Assembly (NCBI GenBank): GCA_026645635.1
Contig: JAPKMV010000106.1
Coordinates: 1 to 8,707, forward strand
Origin: Caldilineaceae bacterium
GTDB taxonomy: Bacteria > Chloroflexota > Anaerolineae > Caldilineales > Caldilineaceae
Length of the DNA: 8,707 bases
Reading direction: 5' to 3'
This document shows positions 1-6,854 of the stretch, one piece after another. How positions within the stretch are numbered: position 1 is the first letter of the stretch; every line of letters starts with the position of its first letter. A program made the translations under genes and the position numbers. Under the pieces are notes generated by a model. That model worked only from the letters and a program-made list of their open reading frames with translations. It was not told the DNA's origin and did not search any database.

Positions 1-713
1 AAGTGTTCGGCGCGACGCAGGCGATAGTTTTCTACATCCACCACAATGTTGCGCCAGGCGTGAATGCGCTGGTTGACCATCAGCCGCAAGAGGTATTGCA
101 GGCTGTTGAGGGTCTCGCCGCGCCGCCCGATCAAGGCGCCGAGATCCCGCCCATGCAGCTCGATGAGCAGATAGGCGTCCTGGTTGTCTTCGTCGGGCGC
201 ATGCCAGGTCGGCTCGACGCGGGCGTCAAACCCCATCAGTTTCACCGTCTGGGCGATCAGGTCGACGGCCATGGCGGCCATCTCCTCATCTTCAGGCGTC
301 ACGTCCAGGCTTACATCGAAGGCGGTGTCTGGTACAGACTCGACATGCACAGGGGCTTCTTCTTCATGGTTGGCGACGGGCGGCGGTGGAGGTGCGGGCG
401 GCGCAACCGGTTCAACTGGCGCAGCAGGTGCGGCGGGTGTCACCGGTTCAACCGTCGCCGCGGCGATCGGCGGCGCTTCCGGCGCAGCGACTGGCTCCGG
501 TGCAGGTGCGGGCGGTGCAGGCGGCGCTTCCGGCGCGGCAGCCTGGCGCCGCGTGATCCGCACCTGCGCCGGCTCGCTGCCTATCCCAAAAAGGCCGCGA
601 CTGCCGCGGCTGACGACTTCTATTTCGGCCTCGCTCTGGCGCAGCCCTAGCGCGCGCAGCCCTTCCGCGATGGCGTCTTCGACCGTTTTGCCGGAAAAAA
701 GAGATGCACTCAT
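1..713 (-). CDS. jag: Jag/KhpB (EloR) RNA-binding protein, C-terminus cut by window edge
   Basis: Cytoplasmic RNA-binding protein of the Jag/KhpB/EloR family, which in Gram-positives pairs with KhpA and affects cell elongation. Seen: a Jag_N domain at about residues 5-55, with the typical closing motif RGLFGIG; a low-complexity Ala/Pro/Glu linker at about 58-125; then a KH domain at about 135-220 with the GRRG loop inside 'GALIGRRGETL'. The last visible residues (YRLRRAEH) look like the start of the R3H domain, so roughly 60 residues are missing beyond base 1. The start is ATG at 713-711, preceded by AGGGGA inside the 3' end of yidC; an in-frame TTG directly before it (716-714) is possible, and the codon before that is the yidC stop in the same frame. 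It lies 3 nt after yidC, so translation is probably coupled. The family is certain from domain order; the exact cellular role in this lineage is inferred. Confidence 0.93.
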   Translation of the reverse strand, partial: MSASLFSGKTVEDAIAEGLRALGLRQSEAEIEVVSRGSRGLFGIGSEPAQVRITRRQAAAPEAPPAPPAPAPEPVAAPEAPPIAAATVEPVTPAAPAAPVEPVAPPAPPPPPVANHEEEAPVHVESVPDTAFDVSLDVTPEDEEMAAMAVDLIAQTVKLMGFDARVEPTWHAPDEDNQDAYLLIELHGRDLGALIGRRGETLNSLQYLLRLMVNQRIHAWRNIVVDVENYRLRRAEH

Positions 714-716
714 CAA

Positions 717-1733
717 CTATTTCCCCTTGTTCTTCCCTTTGCCTTGCTTCGACGCCGGCGCCGGTTTGGCCGCGACTGTGGTGCTGGCGGGCACGACGGC
801 GGCTTTCTCCGCTTTCTCGCTCTTGTCCGCCTTGCCATCGATGGTCACGGGCGCGCTTCCGCCATTGCCTGCGCCGGCTGCGGCAACCGCCGGTGTGCTT
901 GGGCGCATGAAATAGCGCGTGACGATCCACTGCTGGAGCATCTGCAGCACGTTGCTGGTCACCCAGTAGAGCGTCAGACCGGCGGGAACCTGCAAGGTAA
1001 ACCAGCCAAAGAAGAAGGTCATGATCAGCGTCATGTTCTGCGTCAGCGCCGCCTGGGAGCTGTCGCCGGTCGGCGTGGGCGTCATCCACTTTTGCATGAC
1101 GAATTGCGTCACGACCAGGAGAACCGGCAGAATCAGATAGGCGATCAGTGTCTGGTAGTCGCCTGCCTGCCAGGCTTCGGGGATCCAGGCCATGCCAATC
1201 GCGTAAGATGGAAAGGCGAGGTCGGGAATCCAGAAGAAGCTGGCGTTGATCAGGAAGGGACCGATGGCAACCAGCGCCGCATAGAGGCCAAAGAGAATGG
1301 GCATCTGGATCAGGAGTGGGAGACAGCCGCTCAGAGGATTGACGCCGGCCTCCTGGTAGAGCTTCATCTGCTCCTGCGCCAGGCGTTCACGGTCTTTGCC
1401 AAACTTCTTTTGCAGCTCCTGCAGCCGGGGCTGCAATTCCTTCTGCGCCTGCATCCCACGGATCTGCGTCAGGTTGAGGGGGAAAGTCAGCAGCTTCACC
1501 ATGAGCGTGAAGAGGATGATCGCCCAACCCCAATGGTACGGGATGCCCCAACTCAGCAAGATGCCATTGAGCCAGATCAAGATGTTGGCCAGCGGCCAGA
1601 CGACAAATGTCTCCCAGAACCCATTGGGCTGCACCGTCGTGACATCCACGCCTTCAGTCGGCACACCACAGCCACTCAGGGCGAGCATCGCCAGCATGAG
1701 GATGGCTACAATAATCCATTGTCTGCGCTTCAA
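717..1733 (-). CDS. yidC: YidC/Oxa1-family membrane protein insertase, lipoprotein type
   Basis: Membrane protein insertase acting with or beside SecYEG. The length of 338 aa fits the short form without the large periplasmic domain. Seen with the TTG start: a lipoprotein signal peptide (MKRRQW, hydrophobic stretch, lipobox ALSGC, lipidated Cys22); first core helix about 43-62; a conserved helix about 68-88 with MVKLLTFPL; a cytoplasmic helical hairpin about 92-133; the family signature around NPLSGCLPLLIQMPILFGLY; further helices about 185-203 and 224-262; and a Lys-rich tail (KGKNKGK) expected to touch the ribosome. An ATG at 1772 would add 13 residues. I prefer TTG 1733-1731 because AAGGAG lies 8 nt before it and the signal peptide then begins normally with MKRR. 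The groove residue usually Arg is Lys80 here. It follows yidD and precedes jag. Confidence 0.95.
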   Translation of the reverse strand: MKRRQWIIVAILMLAMLALSGCGVPTEGVDVTTVQPNGFWETFVVWPLANILIWLNGILLSWGIPYHWGWAIILFTLMVKLLTFPLNLTQIRGMQAQKELQPRLQELQKKFGKDRERLAQEQMKLYQEAGVNPLSGCLPLLIQMPILFGLYAALVAIGPFLINASFFWIPDLAFPSYAIGMAWIPEAWQAGDYQTLIAYLILPVLLVVTQFVMQKWMTPTPTGDSSQAALTQNMTLIMTFFFGWFTLQVPAGLTLYWVTSNVLQMLQQWIVTRYFMRPSTPAVAAAGAGNGGSAPVTIDGKADKSEKAEKAAVVPASTTVAAKPAPASKQGKGKNKGK

Positions 1734-1750
1734 AGCGTTGTACTCCTTGC

Positions 1751-1769
1751 CCAGGGAAGCTTTCCCTGG
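1751..1769 (-). promoter_or_regulatory. Perfect hairpin in front of the yidC ribosome binding site
   Basis: An 8-bp perfect inverted repeat (CCAGGGAA / TTCCCTGG) with a 3-nt loop lies in the 48-nt yidD-yidC gap. It ends 2 nt before the AAGGAG of yidC. No U-tract follows, so it is not an intrinsic terminator. It could protect or process the mRNA, or tune access to the yidC ribosome binding site. It is also an indirect argument that translation of yidC starts downstream, at the TTG, and not at the ATG (1772) on the other side of the stem. The role is inferred. Confidence 0.6.
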
Positions 1770-1781
1770 CATGACAATCCA

Positions 1782-1991
1782 CTAGGGCACTGGGTCATAA
1801 CCGCCGGGGTGAAACGGATGGCAGCGGGCAATGCGTTTGATGCCCATCCAGCCGCCGCGCATGACGCCGTACCGTTCGATTGCAGTATAGGTGTACTGCG
1901 AACAGCTCGGATAGTAACGGCAGTTGCTGCCCAATGCCGGCGAAATGAACCGCTTGTAGAAGCGGATGAAGGCGAGCACGAACTTACGCAT
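1782..1991 (-). CDS. yidD: YidD, membrane protein insertion efficiency factor
   Basis: Small inner-face membrane-associated protein that helps YidC-dependent insertion. The length is 69 aa, usual for the family. Seen: an N-terminal amphipathic helix ([21 protein letters not shown]), the cysteine-containing segment [10 protein letters not shown], the W-x-G-x-K-R-I-x-R-C segment and the diagnostic C-terminus [12 protein letters not shown]. The start is ATG 1991-1989, which overlaps the end of rnpA by 8 nt; a much longer reading frame upstream in this phase is just rnpA read out of frame. The order rnpA-yidD-yidC is the standard one, and the overlap suggests translational coupling to rnpA. Confidence 0.95.
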   Translation of the reverse strand: MRKFVLAFIRFYKRFISPALGSNCRYYPSCSQYTYTAIERYGVMRGGWMGIKRIARCHPFHPGGYDPVP

Positions 1992-2373
1992 GGTCGGTGC
2001 TGCGGCTGGCGCCACGCCGTTCATGGGCGGCAGATGTGGCTGACAGGAGCCGCGCCCGCTGCAGCAGACGGGCGCAGGCGTCAGCCATCCCATGATAGTT
2101 CGCCTTGCTGATCGGCTTCCGCGCAATCCAGATAATGTCCCACCCGGTGGCAATCTGATCCATTTGGAGACGCACCGCCTCGCGCAACCGCCGTTTGATG
2201 CGGTTGCGCGTGACCGCATTACCGAGCCGACTGCTCACCGAAAAACCGAAGCGGCTAAAGGGCAGATCGTTGGGCAATGCATACAGCACCAGCAAGTCAC
2301 CGGCCACAGATCGTCCTTGCCGCCGGATCTCCGCAAAGCGTTTGCTGCTGTGCACCCGGTGACGGCGTTTCAT
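1984..2373 (-). CDS. rnpA: Ribonuclease P protein component
   Basis: Protein subunit of RNase P, which binds the catalytic RNA and helps mature tRNA 5' ends. The length is 129 aa, in the normal range. Seen: a basic N-terminus ([20 protein letters not shown]), the beta-sheet core with [13 protein letters not shown], and the family signature helix [14 protein letters not shown] at about residues 68-81, which is the RNR motif that contacts RNase P RNA. The C-terminal 20 residues are low-complexity and not family-typical. The start is ATG 2373-2371, preceded by GGGAGA about 9 nt upstream; an in-frame ATG 14 codons earlier lacks family support. It lies 125 nt after rpmH and overlaps yidD by 8 nt. 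Confidence 0.95.
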   Translation of the reverse strand: MKRRHRVHSSKRFAEIRRQGRSVAGDLLVLYALPNDLPFSRFGFSVSSRLGNAVTRNRIKRRLREAVRLQMDQIATGWDIIWIARKPISKANYHGMADACARLLQRARLLSATSAAHERRGASRSTDHA

Positions 2374-2457
2374 GATCGCAGGTCTCCCGCACGTCAGTCG
2401 CCCCCGGAGCGTCACCCATTTTGCAGCCGAATCGTGCTTTACTCAACCAGGGCGCAA

Positions 2458-2473
2458 GTCAGGTTCTCCTGAC
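2458..2473 (-). other. Small hairpin in the rpmH-rnpA intergenic region
   Basis: A perfect 6-bp inverted repeat (GTCAGG / CCTGAC) with a 4-nt loop lies 26 nt after the rpmH stop. On the transcribed strand the loop is AGAA. No T-tract follows, so full termination is unlikely. It could be a partial attenuator or processing site that lets rpmH (needed in ribosomal amounts) exceed rnpA. A 6-bp stem can also arise by chance. Confidence 0.3.
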
Positions 2474-2498
2474 CGCTCCCATGCCCCAGGCCAGTAGC

Positions 2499-2666
2499 CT
2501 AGTCGACCGACTTGCGCAGCGTCAGTTGAACCGCAAGACGGTTGCGTCCCTTCAACCGGCGGCGCTTGATCACGTTGCGGCCACCGGGCGTAGCCATGCG
2601 TGAGCGGAAGCCATGGGTGCGCAGCCGCTTGCGAACTTTGGGCTGCCAGGTGCGTTTTGTAGCCAT
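2499..2666 (-). CDS. rpmH: 50S ribosomal protein L34
   Basis: Large-subunit ribosomal protein, 55 aa and very basic. Seen: the diagnostic sequence [17 protein letters not shown], then [24 protein letters not shown], covering the whole L34 family. It is about 9-10 residues longer than the E. coli protein: two extra residues at the N-terminus (MAT) and a short C-terminal extension ([11 protein letters not shown]). The start is ATG 2666-2664 with GGAG 7 nt upstream. It is the first gene of the rpmH-rnpA-yidD-yidC-jag cluster, directly behind a consensus promoter. Confidence 0.97.
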   Translation of the reverse strand: MATKRTWQPKVRKRLRTHGFRSRMATPGGRNVIKRRRLKGRNRLAVQLTLRKSVD

Positions 2667-2742
2667 AACCTATCTCCATTCATGCGATAATCGGTCGTGT
2701 CGCCCCTGTTGGCGCCGCATACCGAACTAGTCTCAAAGTGAC

Positions 2743-2772
2743 ATTATACGAGAGCGTTTCAGCGCCTGTCAA
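2743..2772 (-). promoter_or_regulatory. Consensus sigma-A promoter of the rpmH cluster
   Basis: On the minus strand TTGACA (2772-2767) and TATAAT (2748-2743) both match consensus perfectly, separated by 18 bp. A run of six A (2788-2783) lies 10 nt upstream of the -35 and may act as an UP element. Transcription would begin near 2733-2737, giving a leader of about 70 nt before rpmH. Such strength fits a ribosomal protein operon. No other site of equal quality is visible upstream of rnpA, yidD or yidC. Confidence 0.88.
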
Positions 2773-2820
2773 ATTGCACGCCTTTTTTCCGCCTACAACT
2801 TCTGCGACGGCTGGCGCGGA

Positions 2821-2849
2821 TTGGCGCGTCTCCCATTGCGTGATACTAT
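2821..2849 (+). promoter_or_regulatory. Probable promoter of the 428-aa membrane protein gene (and priA)
   Basis: TTGGCG (2821-2826) and TACTAT (2844-2849) are separated by 17 bp. This puts the start of transcription near 2856, about 33 nt before the ATG at 2889 and upstream of the GGGAGG at 2879-2884. It faces away from the rpmH promoter, with 48 bp between the two -35 boxes. The -35 is only a partial match, so confidence is moderate. Confidence 0.5.
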
Positions 2850-2856
2850 CGCAATG
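2834..2856. promoter_or_regulatory. Inverted repeat around the -10 box, possible operator
   Basis: CATTGCG (2834-2840) and CGCAATG (2850-2856) form a perfect 7-bp inverted repeat with a 9-bp centre that contains the predicted TACTAT -10 box. Such placement is typical of a repressor operator. No regulator can be named from the sequence. Confidence 0.4.
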
Positions 2857-2888
2857 TCAGCGTCCCTGCGACGCGTCTGGGAGGATCG

Positions 2889-4175
2889 ATGGGATTGCAG
2901 TCGGGTAGGTTGACTGCCGCCGGTGAACATCAAAGCCGTTTCGGAAGCACTGCCGGAATGTACGACCCCTTTGCCGAGGAGTCTGCCGACGTGCTGCGTC
3001 GTCGCGCCGAAAACCTGCTCGACGAGATGATGCTGGGCACGGCAGATCTCGGCGGTGACTTTGCCGGCGAGAACGGTGGCCTGGGTCATGCCAATGGCGT
3101 CTTCACCCCGTTGGAGATGGGCGTCGCCAACGGCGTTCACGGCGAAAGCCACCCAAGCGAGCGCGACCGATTCGAATATCCCGTCACACCAGCGCCACGC
3201 GTCCCCGACAACTTTGCGCCCAGCAGCACGCCCGCCGCGGCTGCGCCAGCGCTCGGAGCGGCGCCGCCGCCTGACCACGATGATGACCCGGTTTCTGGCA
3301 GCGCGGCGCCAACACCGCGGGTAATCTCCGCCGCAGAACGCTATGCCACTGTTGCCAGCGCCGACGGTCGAACGGCTGCTGCGCGGCCCGATGGCGGCGC
3401 CCCGGTCAATGGCGCCGTGCGCCGCCAGTCCGCCGCGCTCGCCAGCTCCATGACCATCGGCGCGCGCGCTTCGCTGCGTTCCAACTTGCTGCCGCGCAGC
3501 ACGGAAGTGGATGCAAATACGGCGCAGCATGAGCTGGACGAACTGCTGCATGAGGTAGCCGCCGTGCTGCCGCCAGGCCACGAGGCCACAGAACGCAGCC
3601 GGCACCTGCTCAGCAAGGCGCAGACGATCCTCCAGAGTGACCAGAGCCGATCCGCCGAGATCGAGTATTATCTCCAGCAGGTGCGCCGCATCCTGGAGCG
3701 CACCCAGCAGCGCAACGCCTGGTCCGACCTGTACCGTACACGGCTCTGGAGCTACCTGGTAAGCTGGACACTGCTCGCCCTGGTGGTGCTGGCCGGGATC
3801 ATCCTCTATCGCACTGACTTTGCCGCCCTCCTTGCGGAGTTGGCCGGCGTTGCGGTCGATGCCCCGTGGGTGCTCTTTGCAGGCATGACCCTGGCGACGG
3901 CATGCGCCGGGGCGTTGGGCGCGACCTTGGGCGTCTATGTGGGCATTGCCCGGCGTCAGCGCACCGAATTCGGCTACTTCGACCGCAAATACGGTTTGCG
4001 CGGGCTGCTGATGCCGATGTTTGGCTTTTTCTTTGGCCTGTTGATTGCCGGCGCCTTTGCCACGCTCTTCTACTTCACCGGGGTCGATCCAAACCAGTCG
4101 GCCCTGGTCTTGGTTGCGATAGTCATCGCCTTCTTTGTCGGCGTGGGACAGGAATCGCTCTACGGCGCCCGCTGA
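2889..4175 (+). CDS. Unrecognised four-helix membrane protein with long disordered N-terminus
   Basis: I do not recognise the family. The 428-aa product has a long low-complexity N-terminal part (about 1-205, rich in Ala, Pro, Gly and Asp), a charged helical segment at about 210-275 (ELDELLHEV, then an EIEYYLQQVRRILERTQQR stretch that looks coiled-coil), and four hydrophobic helices at about 286-307, 326-353, 371-397 and 403-421. It ends in FFVGVGQESLYGAR. No signal peptide is present, so the N-terminal part is probably cytoplasmic, with the C-terminus anchored. The start is ATG 2889 with GGGAGG 4 nt upstream (a short spacing); Met24 is an alternative. It occupies the place divergent from rpmH where dnaA often sits, and priA follows after 21 nt, so the two may be co-transcribed. 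A scaffold or sensing role is possible but nothing proves it. Confidence 0.85.
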   Translation: MGLQSGRLTAAGEHQSRFGSTAGMYDPFAEESADVLRRRAENLLDEMMLGTADLGGDFAGENGGLGHANGVFTPLEMGVANGVHGESHPSERDRFEYPVTPAPRVPDNFAPSSTPAAAAPALGAAPPPDHDDDPVSGSAAPTPRVISAAERYATVASADGRTAAARPDGGAPVNGAVRRQSAALASSMTIGARASLRSNLLPRSTEVDANTAQHELDELLHEVAAVLPPGHEATERSRHLLSKAQTILQSDQSRSAEIEYYLQQVRRILERTQQRNAWSDLYRTRLWSYLVSWTLLALVVLAGIILYRTDFAALLAELAGVAVDAPWVLFAGMTLATACAGALGATLGVYVGIARRQRTEFGYFDRKYGLRGLLMPMFGFFFGLLIAGAFATLFYFTGVDPNQSALVLVAIVIAFFVGVGQESLYGAR

Positions 4176-4196
4176 CCAACCATCAGGTCACCCGCA

Positions 4197-5501
4197 ATGC
4201 AATTTGTCGAAGTGATCGTCAATGTGCCGATTCGGCGGACGTTTGGCCGCGCATCGGCGACGCCCGTCGCGGCGGACGCAGCCGTGGAAGCCGGGCTTGA
4301 GGCCGACGACGCGCTGCAGATTTATCACTATCATCTGCCGCCGGAGATGGAGCACCAGGTGCAGCCGGGGCATCTGGTCTGGGCGCCCTTTGGCCACCAG
4401 GAGGTGCAGGGCGTCGTGGCGCGGCTGGCCGACAGCGCGCCGCTGACGACGCGACCCCTGCTGCGGCTGGCGCGACCGGAGCCGGTGCTGACCGCCGCGC
4501 AACTCGACCTGGCGCGTTGGATCGCTCAGGAGTATGTGGCGCCGGTCTCCGAAGCGGTGAAGCTCTTCCTGCCGCCGGGCCTGCTCGCCAAGGAGGATCG
4601 CCCCGCCACCGCCCGCGTCCGGCGGGAGTGGCAGGTGGCGCTGGCGCTGCCGTTGGCCGAAGCCCGCGCCCGTTTGCTGATGTTGGGCCGGGCCAGCACA
4701 CAGGTGCAGGTGTTGCAGCATCTGCTGGCCGCGCCGGCTCTGCGGGCGACGCAGGATGACCTGGCCGCTGCCTGCGGCGCCGCCGCCAAAAACGCAGTGC
4801 GAGCGCTGGTTAAGCGCGAGCACGTGGCGGTGGCAGACAACGAAGTGACGCTGCTGCTGACGCCCGCCGCGGCGGAAGATCTTGTGCTTACCCTGCGTGG
4901 GGTGGACAAGCATCTGCCGCTGCTGGAGGCGCTCGCTGCGACCGGCGAGGAACCGGTCTGGAAGAACGATCTCCCTGTGCAAGCGCCGCTGGCGCAGTGG
5001 CGCGACCTGCGCGACGCCGGCCTCGTCACCCTGCGCGAGGAGACGCGCTTCCGCGACCCGCTGGCAGCCCGCACTTACCGCGCCACCACGCCGCCGGTCC
5101 TCACCGCCGAGCAGGAACAGGTCTGGCGCGTGTTGGAAAAAGGGCCGCTTGCCGGGCGCGGCCTGACCTACCCGCGCCCGGTGCTGCTCTTTGGCGTCAC
5201 CGGCAGCGGCAAAACCGAGATCTATCTGCGCGCCATCGCCGCCACGCTGGCCCAAGGGCGCCAGGTGATTGCGCTCGTGCCGGAGATTGCGCTCACGCCG
5301 CAGACCATCGCCCGCTTTGCCGGCCGCTTTCCCGGTCGCGTCACCGTCATCCACTCCGGGCTGAGCCAGGGTGAGCGTTACGATGTCTGGCGTGCGCTGC
5401 GCGATGGCCGCTTCGACATCGTGGTCGGCCCGCGCAGTGCGCTCTTTGCACCGCTGCCCCGCCCCGGCCTGATCATGGGGCAGCTTCAAGGTCTTCTATG
5501 A
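4197..5501 (+). CDS. priA: PriA primosomal helicase, N-terminal part of a frameshifted gene
   Basis: Replication-restart helicase PriA (3'->5', SF2), which recognises stalled forks and reloads DnaB. This part holds the 3'-end-binding domain (MQFVEVIVNVPIRRTF, later GHLVWAPFGHQEVQGVV), the winged-helix region (about 110-290), and the first half of the helicase core: Walker A GVTGSGKT at residues 333-340, LVPEIALTPQ at about 361-370, VIHSGLSQGERYDVWRAL, and GPRSALFAPLPRPGLI. After that the frame runs into MGQLQGLL and a TGA at 5499-5501, where family members read I-V-D-E-E-H. The start is ATG 4197, 21 nt after the previous gene, with only a weak AGGT upstream. Without the DEEH box this fragment cannot be an active helicase. 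Identity is certain; whether the break is real or an artefact is open. Confidence 0.9.
   Translation: MQFVEVIVNVPIRRTFGRASATPVAADAAVEAGLEADDALQIYHYHLPPEMEHQVQPGHLVWAPFGHQEVQGVVARLADSAPLTTRPLLRLARPEPVLTAAQLDLARWIAQEYVAPVSEAVKLFLPPGLLAKEDRPATARVRREWQVALALPLAEARARLLMLGRASTQVQVLQHLLAAPALRATQDDLAAACGAAAKNAVRALVKREHVAVADNEVTLLLTPAAAEDLVLTLRGVDKHLPLLEALAATGEEPVWKNDLPVQAPLAQWRDLRDAGLVTLREETRFRDPLAARTYRATTPPVLTAEQEQVWRVLEKGPLAGRGLTYPRPVLLFGVTGSGKTEIYLRAIAATLAQGRQVIALVPEIALTPQTIARFAGRFPGRVTVIHSGLSQGERYDVWRALRDGRFDIVVGPRSALFAPLPRPGLIMGQLQGLL
5473..5498 (+). other. priA lesion: frame junction with loss of the DEEH motif
   Basis: The upstream half reads GLI-M up to 5477, and the downstream phase (open from 5473) resumes family-like sequence at 5479 as GSFKVFYDARAVARR. 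In PriA proteins the two are joined by V/I-D-E-E-H-D/E. Six codons have therefore been replaced by one base, which implies a deletion of about 17 nt, consistent with the observed phase change (2 modulo 3). The usual Q-x-x-x after the Lys is also absent, so a second, in-frame shortening may exist. The size estimate rests on recalled family sequences. Confidence 0.75.
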
Positions 5502-6711
5502 TGCCCGTGCTGTGGCGCGGCGGCTGGCCGCGCAGACGAGCAGCCTGCTGATCCTGGGCAGTGCGACACCCAGCCTGGAGAGCTACTTTGCCGCCGAGCA
5601 GGGGGAACTGCAGTTGCTCAGCCTGCCGCAGCGGGTGATGGGACATGGCGACGGTGCGGACGGGCCGGCCTACGCCGACCTGCCGCCCGTGGAGGTCGTG
5701 GACATGCGCCAGGAGCTGCGCGCCGGCAACCGCAGCCTCTTCAGCCGCAGCCTGAGCGCGGAACTGCGCGCCACGCTGGACGCCGGTGAACAGGCGATTC
5801 TCTTCCTCAACCGCCGCGGCACCAACACCATCGTCATGTGTCGCGACTGCGGCCACATCGAGAGTTGCACCCGTTGCAACATTCCCCTCACCTTTCACGG
5901 CGACGAGGCGCAACTGGTCTGCCATCACTGCAACCGTCGCTATCCCGTCCCTGCCATCTGCCCGGCGTGCAGCAGCAAGCGCATCAAGCATTTCGGCGCG
6001 GGCACCGAACGCATCGCGGCAAGCCTGGCCGAAATCGCGCCGGATGCGCGCATCTTGCGCTGGGACGCCGACACCGCCGCGCGCCGCGGCGCGCACGAGA
6101 CGATCATGGCGCAGTTTGCCGCGCATGAGGCCGACGTCTTGATCGGCACGCAGATGATCGCCAAGGGGCTTGACCTGCCGCTGGTCACGCTCGTGGGCGT
6201 GGTGGCCGCCGACGTCGGCCTCTATCTGCCCGACTTTCGCAGCGGCGAGCGCACTTTTCAGTTGCTCACCCAGGTGGCGGGGCGGGCGGGGCGCAGCGCA
6301 CGGGGCGGCCGCGTCGTGATCCAGACCTATCGCCCCGAACATCACGCCATTCAGGCCGCGGCGCAGCACGACTACCTGGCCTTCTATCGTCGCGAACTGG
6401 CCTTTCGGCAGGAACTCGGCTACCCGCCCTTTGGCCGGCTGGCGCGGCTGATCTACTGGGAAAAGAACGAACGCAAGGCGCGGGCGGCGGCGGCGGAGAT
6501 GGCCGATGTGCTGCGCCATCGCGTCACCGTGCTCGGCATGCCCAAGGAACTGGCCACGATCCTCGGCCCGATGCCCGCCTTCTTTGGGCGCATCCGCGGC
6601 TTCTATCGCTGGCAGCTCGTACTGCGCACGCCCGACCCGCCCGCGTTCCTGCGCGGCGTCGATATCCCGTTTGGCTGGCGGCTCGATATCGACCCGGTAA
6701 GTATGTTATAG
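5479..6711 (+). CDS. priA: PriA primosomal helicase, C-terminal part after the frameshift
   Basis: This continues PriA in a different frame; the stop is TAG at 6709-6711. Seen: GSATPSLES (helicase motif III); the zinc-binding module with eight cysteines (CRDC, CTRC, CHHC, CPAC) at about 5840-5975, which contacts DnaB/primosome partners; FGAGTERI; GTQMIAKGLDLP (motif V); QVAGRAGRS (motif VI); then the C-terminal domain with LGYPPFGRLARLIYWE. The fragment could be separately translated only from GTG 5512 or a later start, with no good ribosome binding site there. All motifs except DEEH are intact and no other stop or shift interrupts the 410 codons, so the lesion is recent or artefactual. The whole gene spans 4197-6711, equivalent to about 840 codons, a plausible full length. 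Confidence 0.9.
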   Translation, partial: GSFKVFYDARAVARRLAAQTSSLLILGSATPSLESYFAAEQGELQLLSLPQRVMGHGDGADGPAYADLPPVEVVDMRQELRAGNRSLFSRSLSAELRATLDAGEQAILFLNRRGTNTIVMCRDCGHIESCTRCNIPLTFHGDEAQLVCHHCNRRYPVPAICPACSSKRIKHFGAGTERIAASLAEIAPDARILRWDADTAARRGAHETIMAQFAAHEADVLIGTQMIAKGLDLPLVTLVGVVAADVGLYLPDFRSGERTFQLLTQVAGRAGRSARGGRVVIQTYRPEHHAIQAAAQHDYLAFYRRELAFRQELGYPPFGRLARLIYWEKNERKARAAAAEMADVLRHRVTVLGMPKELATILGPMPAFFGRIRGFYRWQLVLRTPDPPAFLRGVDIPFGWRLDIDPVSML

Positions 6712-6817
6712 CGGACAAGATGATCGGGTGAGAAAGGCGAGCGGGTGAATTGCGCCCGCCGCCCTGGCTCGGCATCCATTGCGGGTTGCGTGTGAGAAAT
6801 CCCTCGCCACCCGGCAG

Positions 6818-6847
6818 TTGGGCGAATCGACGGTCTGTCGCTACAAT
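6818..6847 (+). promoter_or_regulatory. Probable leaderless promoter of the HTH gene
   Basis: TACAAT (6842-6847) lies 7 nt before ATG 6855, the exact spacing that puts the transcript start at the A of the start codon. No Shine-Dalgarno precedes either ATG 6846 or 6855. A weak TTGGGC (6818-6823) sits 18 bp upstream as a -35. Leaderless genes of this layout are known in Deinococcus, Actinobacteria and other phyla. The rest of the priA-HTH gap (6712-6854) shows only weak small repeats. Confidence 0.5.
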
Positions 6848-6854
6848 GGCGCTT

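Noticed and set aside
744..2111. 455-codon open frame on the plus strand opposite yidC, yidD and rnpA
   Set aside because: It lies antisense to three certain genes, shows no domain, and has the Arg/His/Gln-rich composition usual for frames opposite GC-rich genes.
2443..2679. 78-codon frame overlapping rpmH on the same strand (Thermus-like rpmH/rnpA overlap?)
   Set aside because: In Thermus rnpA overlaps rpmH, but this frame stops before rnpA and its peptide is not RnpA-like.
2793..3605. 270-codon minus-strand open frame opposite the 428-aa gene
   Set aside because: Membrane helices and a ribosome binding site favour the plus-strand frame; the antisense product is Arg-rich and featureless.
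3055..3616. Shadow frames of 89 and 91 codons inside the 428-aa gene
   Set aside because: Alternative frames of a low-complexity GC-rich coding region without start signals.
5473..5501. Programmed ribosomal frameshift in priA
   Set aside because: Only a GGGG run is present and, more importantly, the DEEH codons are missing altogether, which slippage could not restore.
4188..6519. Two long minus-strand open frames (433 and 348 codons) opposite priA
   Set aside because: Both are antisense shadows of conserved PriA coding sequence, with Arg/Gln/Gly-rich composition and no recognisable motif.
6741..6759. Terminator after priA
   Set aside because: Only a 5-bp GCGGG/CCCGC stem with a 9-nt loop and no T-tract.
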